From NCBI GenBank assembly GCA_026874595.1, contig CM049311.1, positions 51,341,676-51,405,675 on the forward strand: 64,000 bases of DNA, in the 5' to 3' direction. This stretch comes from Sipunculus nudus. Lineage: Eukaryota > Annelida > Sipuncula > Golfingiida > Sipunculidae. Made by a program: the position numbers and the translations under genes. The notes below the pieces were generated by a model. That model was not told where the DNA came from, made no database searches, and saw nothing but the letters and a program-made list of their open reading frames with translations. This document shows, in pieces, positions 62,099-64,000 of this stretch (within the stretch, counting starts at the first letter, position 1; each line of letters starts with the position of its first letter).

Positions 62099-64000
62099 CT
62101 AGACTTTATTCGATACCGGCTCACTGACCATACTTGTTTTAGTCGCCGACTGACGCTTTGTGTTGCTGGACTTGACCGTGGATTTATCGTCGGAGTCCAG
62201 ACACGTGATCCCTAGTCTCTTCCCCAACATGTTCAACACACGGCGCGAGCTGACAAAGGAAAACATAATGAAGAGACCTTGTAGAGTGCTGAAGACAATG
62301 AAGCCGTAAGCGAGGTAGCTGGCACTGTTAATGTTAGCCAGGAAGCCGAAGATCCAGGTGAAACCCATGATACTGGAGAGCTTGAGGTAAGCCAGAAGGC
62401 GAGCCCGGTCTGCTTTCATCTGTTCTTTCTCAGACTTGGCTCTCTTTGCGATCTTCATAGATTTATAAAGGCCAACAGCTGAGATCACGAATAGAATTAT
62501 GTTTGCCAGGATCTGACAAGCCAGTGGAATCGCGAAGAAATATATCAAAGAGTTATTAGACATCCAGCAGAACGCGGATCCATAGCCGACGTCGTACACC
62601 CCGCTGGCTTGTAGAGAATACAATATAACAACGAACGTTAAGGGAACGCCCCACGAGAACGCGGCATACCATGAAATACCGATACTGTTCCCGCCCAAAC
62701 CTATCTCAGAACCGCCAAATGTCTTCGCGATATTAAACAAGAGAGAGTTCATCCAACTGAAGGCGGCCAGCCAGAAGAAATGCTGCAGACTGGCCTTAAT
62801 TTGACAAGCAACACGAATTGTCTGCATGGAGGGGCCGATCTGGAATGAAAGCTGAGCCAAAAATAATGCAACACATAGATTCATAGTTCCTAAACCCGCT
62901 AAATTTCTCAAACTCGGCAACAAACAGTACACCACAAACGTCAAGACTAGTGACGTCATCGAGATGATGTTGCCAGCCAAGGTCAAGACACCTTGGACGA
63001 TGACCTGGATGTCATTTTCATCCTTTTCTTCATACAAAATCAACAAGTCTGAACAAATCCTCACCTGGTCACTGTCATTCAGAAACTCATGCTGCTTCAA
63101 GGATCGGTTTAAGTGTTCCATCCAGACAGATCCATTCCGCCATTCCAGGTCTGTGGCGTTTTTTATTACCCAAGAGCAGGTCATCATTTCCTCACAAACC
63201 TTTAGTGTGTACTCTACCTGTCGTCCAGCATCCTCTATCAGAAGTGTGAGATTAAAGGCACCGCCAATTAACAGAGGAGGTGTCTTATTGTTACGTGTGG
63301 TCAAGTCTGTTTCCGAAATATCACCGCCGTATGTGTTTAATTCCTCGTTTATTAAACAAGTTTGGTTTGAGTCGGGTCTGAAATCCAAGACAAATACGGT
63401 AGAACGGATCACACCCTTTGCAATCCATAATTGACCGTTTATTGCAATTATCTTAAGTTGCTCCAGTAATGGTAGACCAGTTTGTAGATTTAATTCTGTC
63501 ATTATACACATTGTAATAGTTCCGTTATCACTATACGGCCGGTCACATGATTTAAAGGAGTCAGTGAATGTAGAAAAGAGAATAGGGATGTAAGATAAAT
63601 CATTTAAAGCTCTGACAGAGGGTCCCCTAGAATGGTTGATAACAGTGACCAAGGCCCTGATGAAAACGGCCCGAACGTGACCAACAGTGTCTGGGACTCG
63701 GACACACCGTCGTCCTTCCACTTTGTATCCCTCCGCACATTGTACCCTGTGACATCTGTCATCCATTTTTCTGAACCCGGCTCCGCATGAAGTTGCCTGT
63801 ATTTTTATGTTTGCTGGGCTACTGAAATCTAACAAAACTGAGAAACTAGGGAAAAGACCTTCCGGCTTGTTTACTTTCGCTCTTCGAGGAAAAGGCTTGC
63901 ATGACATATTTGTACTCACCGAAACAGCGTTACATATAGCACAGTGGGGGTTTTTGTAATAAGCAAGCACACCATTCATACTGTACGTGAATTCTGCTGC
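62099..64000 (-). CDS. Methuselah-like class B GPCR 2 (partial, 5' end beyond window)
   Basis: 633 codons plus TAG (62101-62099), open to the window edge; the visible protein begins AAEFTYSMNGVLAYYKNPHC, corresponding to about residue 295 of receptor 1. It has the same CxxC-type ectodomain (PHCAICNAV), NQTCLINEELNTYG, the VIVQGVLTLAGNIISMTSL start of TM1, SWMNSLLFNIAKTF, and IMGFTWIFGFLANI in TM6; the seven-helix region spans about residues 332-587 of the visible part. No GPS motif. It is likely the same exon as receptor 1 exon 2, and the leader/SMB part must lie to the right. An internal ATG at 63979 is not the start. The end is AAT AAA GTC TAG, again overlapping an AATAAA. Confidence 0.88.
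   Translation of the reverse strand, partial: AAEFTYSMNGVLAYYKNPHCAICNAVSVSTNMSCKPFPRRAKVNKPEGLFPSFSVLLDFSSPANIKIQATSCGAGFRKMDDRCHRVQCAEGYKVEGRRCVRVPDTVGHVRAVFIRALVTVINHSRGPSVRALNDLSYIPILFSTFTDSFKSCDRPYSDNGTITMCIMTELNLQTGLPLLEQLKIIAINGQLWIAKGVIRSTVFVLDFRPDSNQTCLINEELNTYGGDISETDLTTRNNKTPPLLIGGAFNLTLLIEDAGRQVEYTLKVCEEMMTCSWVIKNATDLEWRNGSVWMEHLNRSLKQHEFLNDSDQVRICSDLLILYEEKDENDIQVIVQGVLTLAGNIISMTSLVLTFVVYCLLPSLRNLAGLGTMNLCVALFLAQLSFQIGPSMQTIRVACQIKASLQHFFWLAAFSWMNSLLFNIAKTFGGSEIGLGGNSIGISWYAAFSWGVPLTFVVILYSLQASGVYDVGYGSAFCWMSNNSLIYFFAIPLACQILANIILFVISAVGLYKSMKIAKRAKSEKEQMKADRARLLAYLKLSSIMGFTWIFGFLANINSASYLAYGFIVFSTLQGLFIMFSFVSSRRVLNMLGKRLGITCLDSDDKSTVKSSNTKRQSATKTSMVSEPVSNKV

Overview
The window is a eukaryotic, metazoan genomic segment: AT-rich, with split genes, long TE-filled introns, many (TA)n tracts, non-LTR retrotransposon relics of several clades, and short DNA transposons. 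A bivalve or other mollusc is the best guess. The basis is the family of repeats combining tandem-repeat cores, GTCC/GTCT microsatellites and palindromic ends (like the 'pearl'/HINE elements described from bivalves), and the tandem Methuselah-like receptors. The species cannot be named from sequence alone.

Three host genes are supported. (1) A nine-exon gene on the + strand (14632-33966) encodes a 312-residue PRR5/Protor-type HbrB-domain protein, a TORC2 accessory subunit. All eight introns have GT-AG ends and consistent phases. (2) A two-exon gene on the - strand (44825-41679) encodes a 927-residue Methuselah-like (class B) seven-transmembrane receptor with a signal peptide and a somatomedin-B-like module. 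(3) A close paralogue on the - strand (stop at 62099) runs off the right edge.

Layout: 1-7575, a HINE-like repeat split by a 4.3-kb L1/Tx1-type LINE with a 26-bp target duplication; 7908-14004, a nest of tandem repeats (684-bp, 459-bp and 148-bp units); 14632-33966, the PRR5-like gene, whose introns hold three LINE fragments, a HINE inserted precisely in a LINE, MITEs, a 38-bp hairpin satellite and a minisatellite copying a 5' splice site; 36364-39130, a terminal-inverted-repeat element holding two other elements; 41679-44825, receptor 1; 45835-51335, minisatellites, an intact hAT-like MITE with 8-bp target duplication, SINE, TTAA MITE and HINE; 51336-54653, apparently unique DNA; 54654-55359, three identical-length 156-bp LTR-like repeats with primer-binding-site-like and purine-tract-like spacers and tRNA-like A/B boxes inside each LTR; 56035-59450, a reverse-oriented LINE split by a 1.7-kb TIR element; 60039-62061, a second hAT-like copy; 62099-64000, receptor 2.

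The host genes do not form a pathway together. PRR5 belongs to TORC2 signalling inside the cell, and the two receptors are a local family expansion at the cell surface. The most unusual items are the miniature LTR element with a possible Pol III promoter in its LTRs, the splice-donor minisatellite in PRR5 intron 7, and the mosaic identity between the two receptors.
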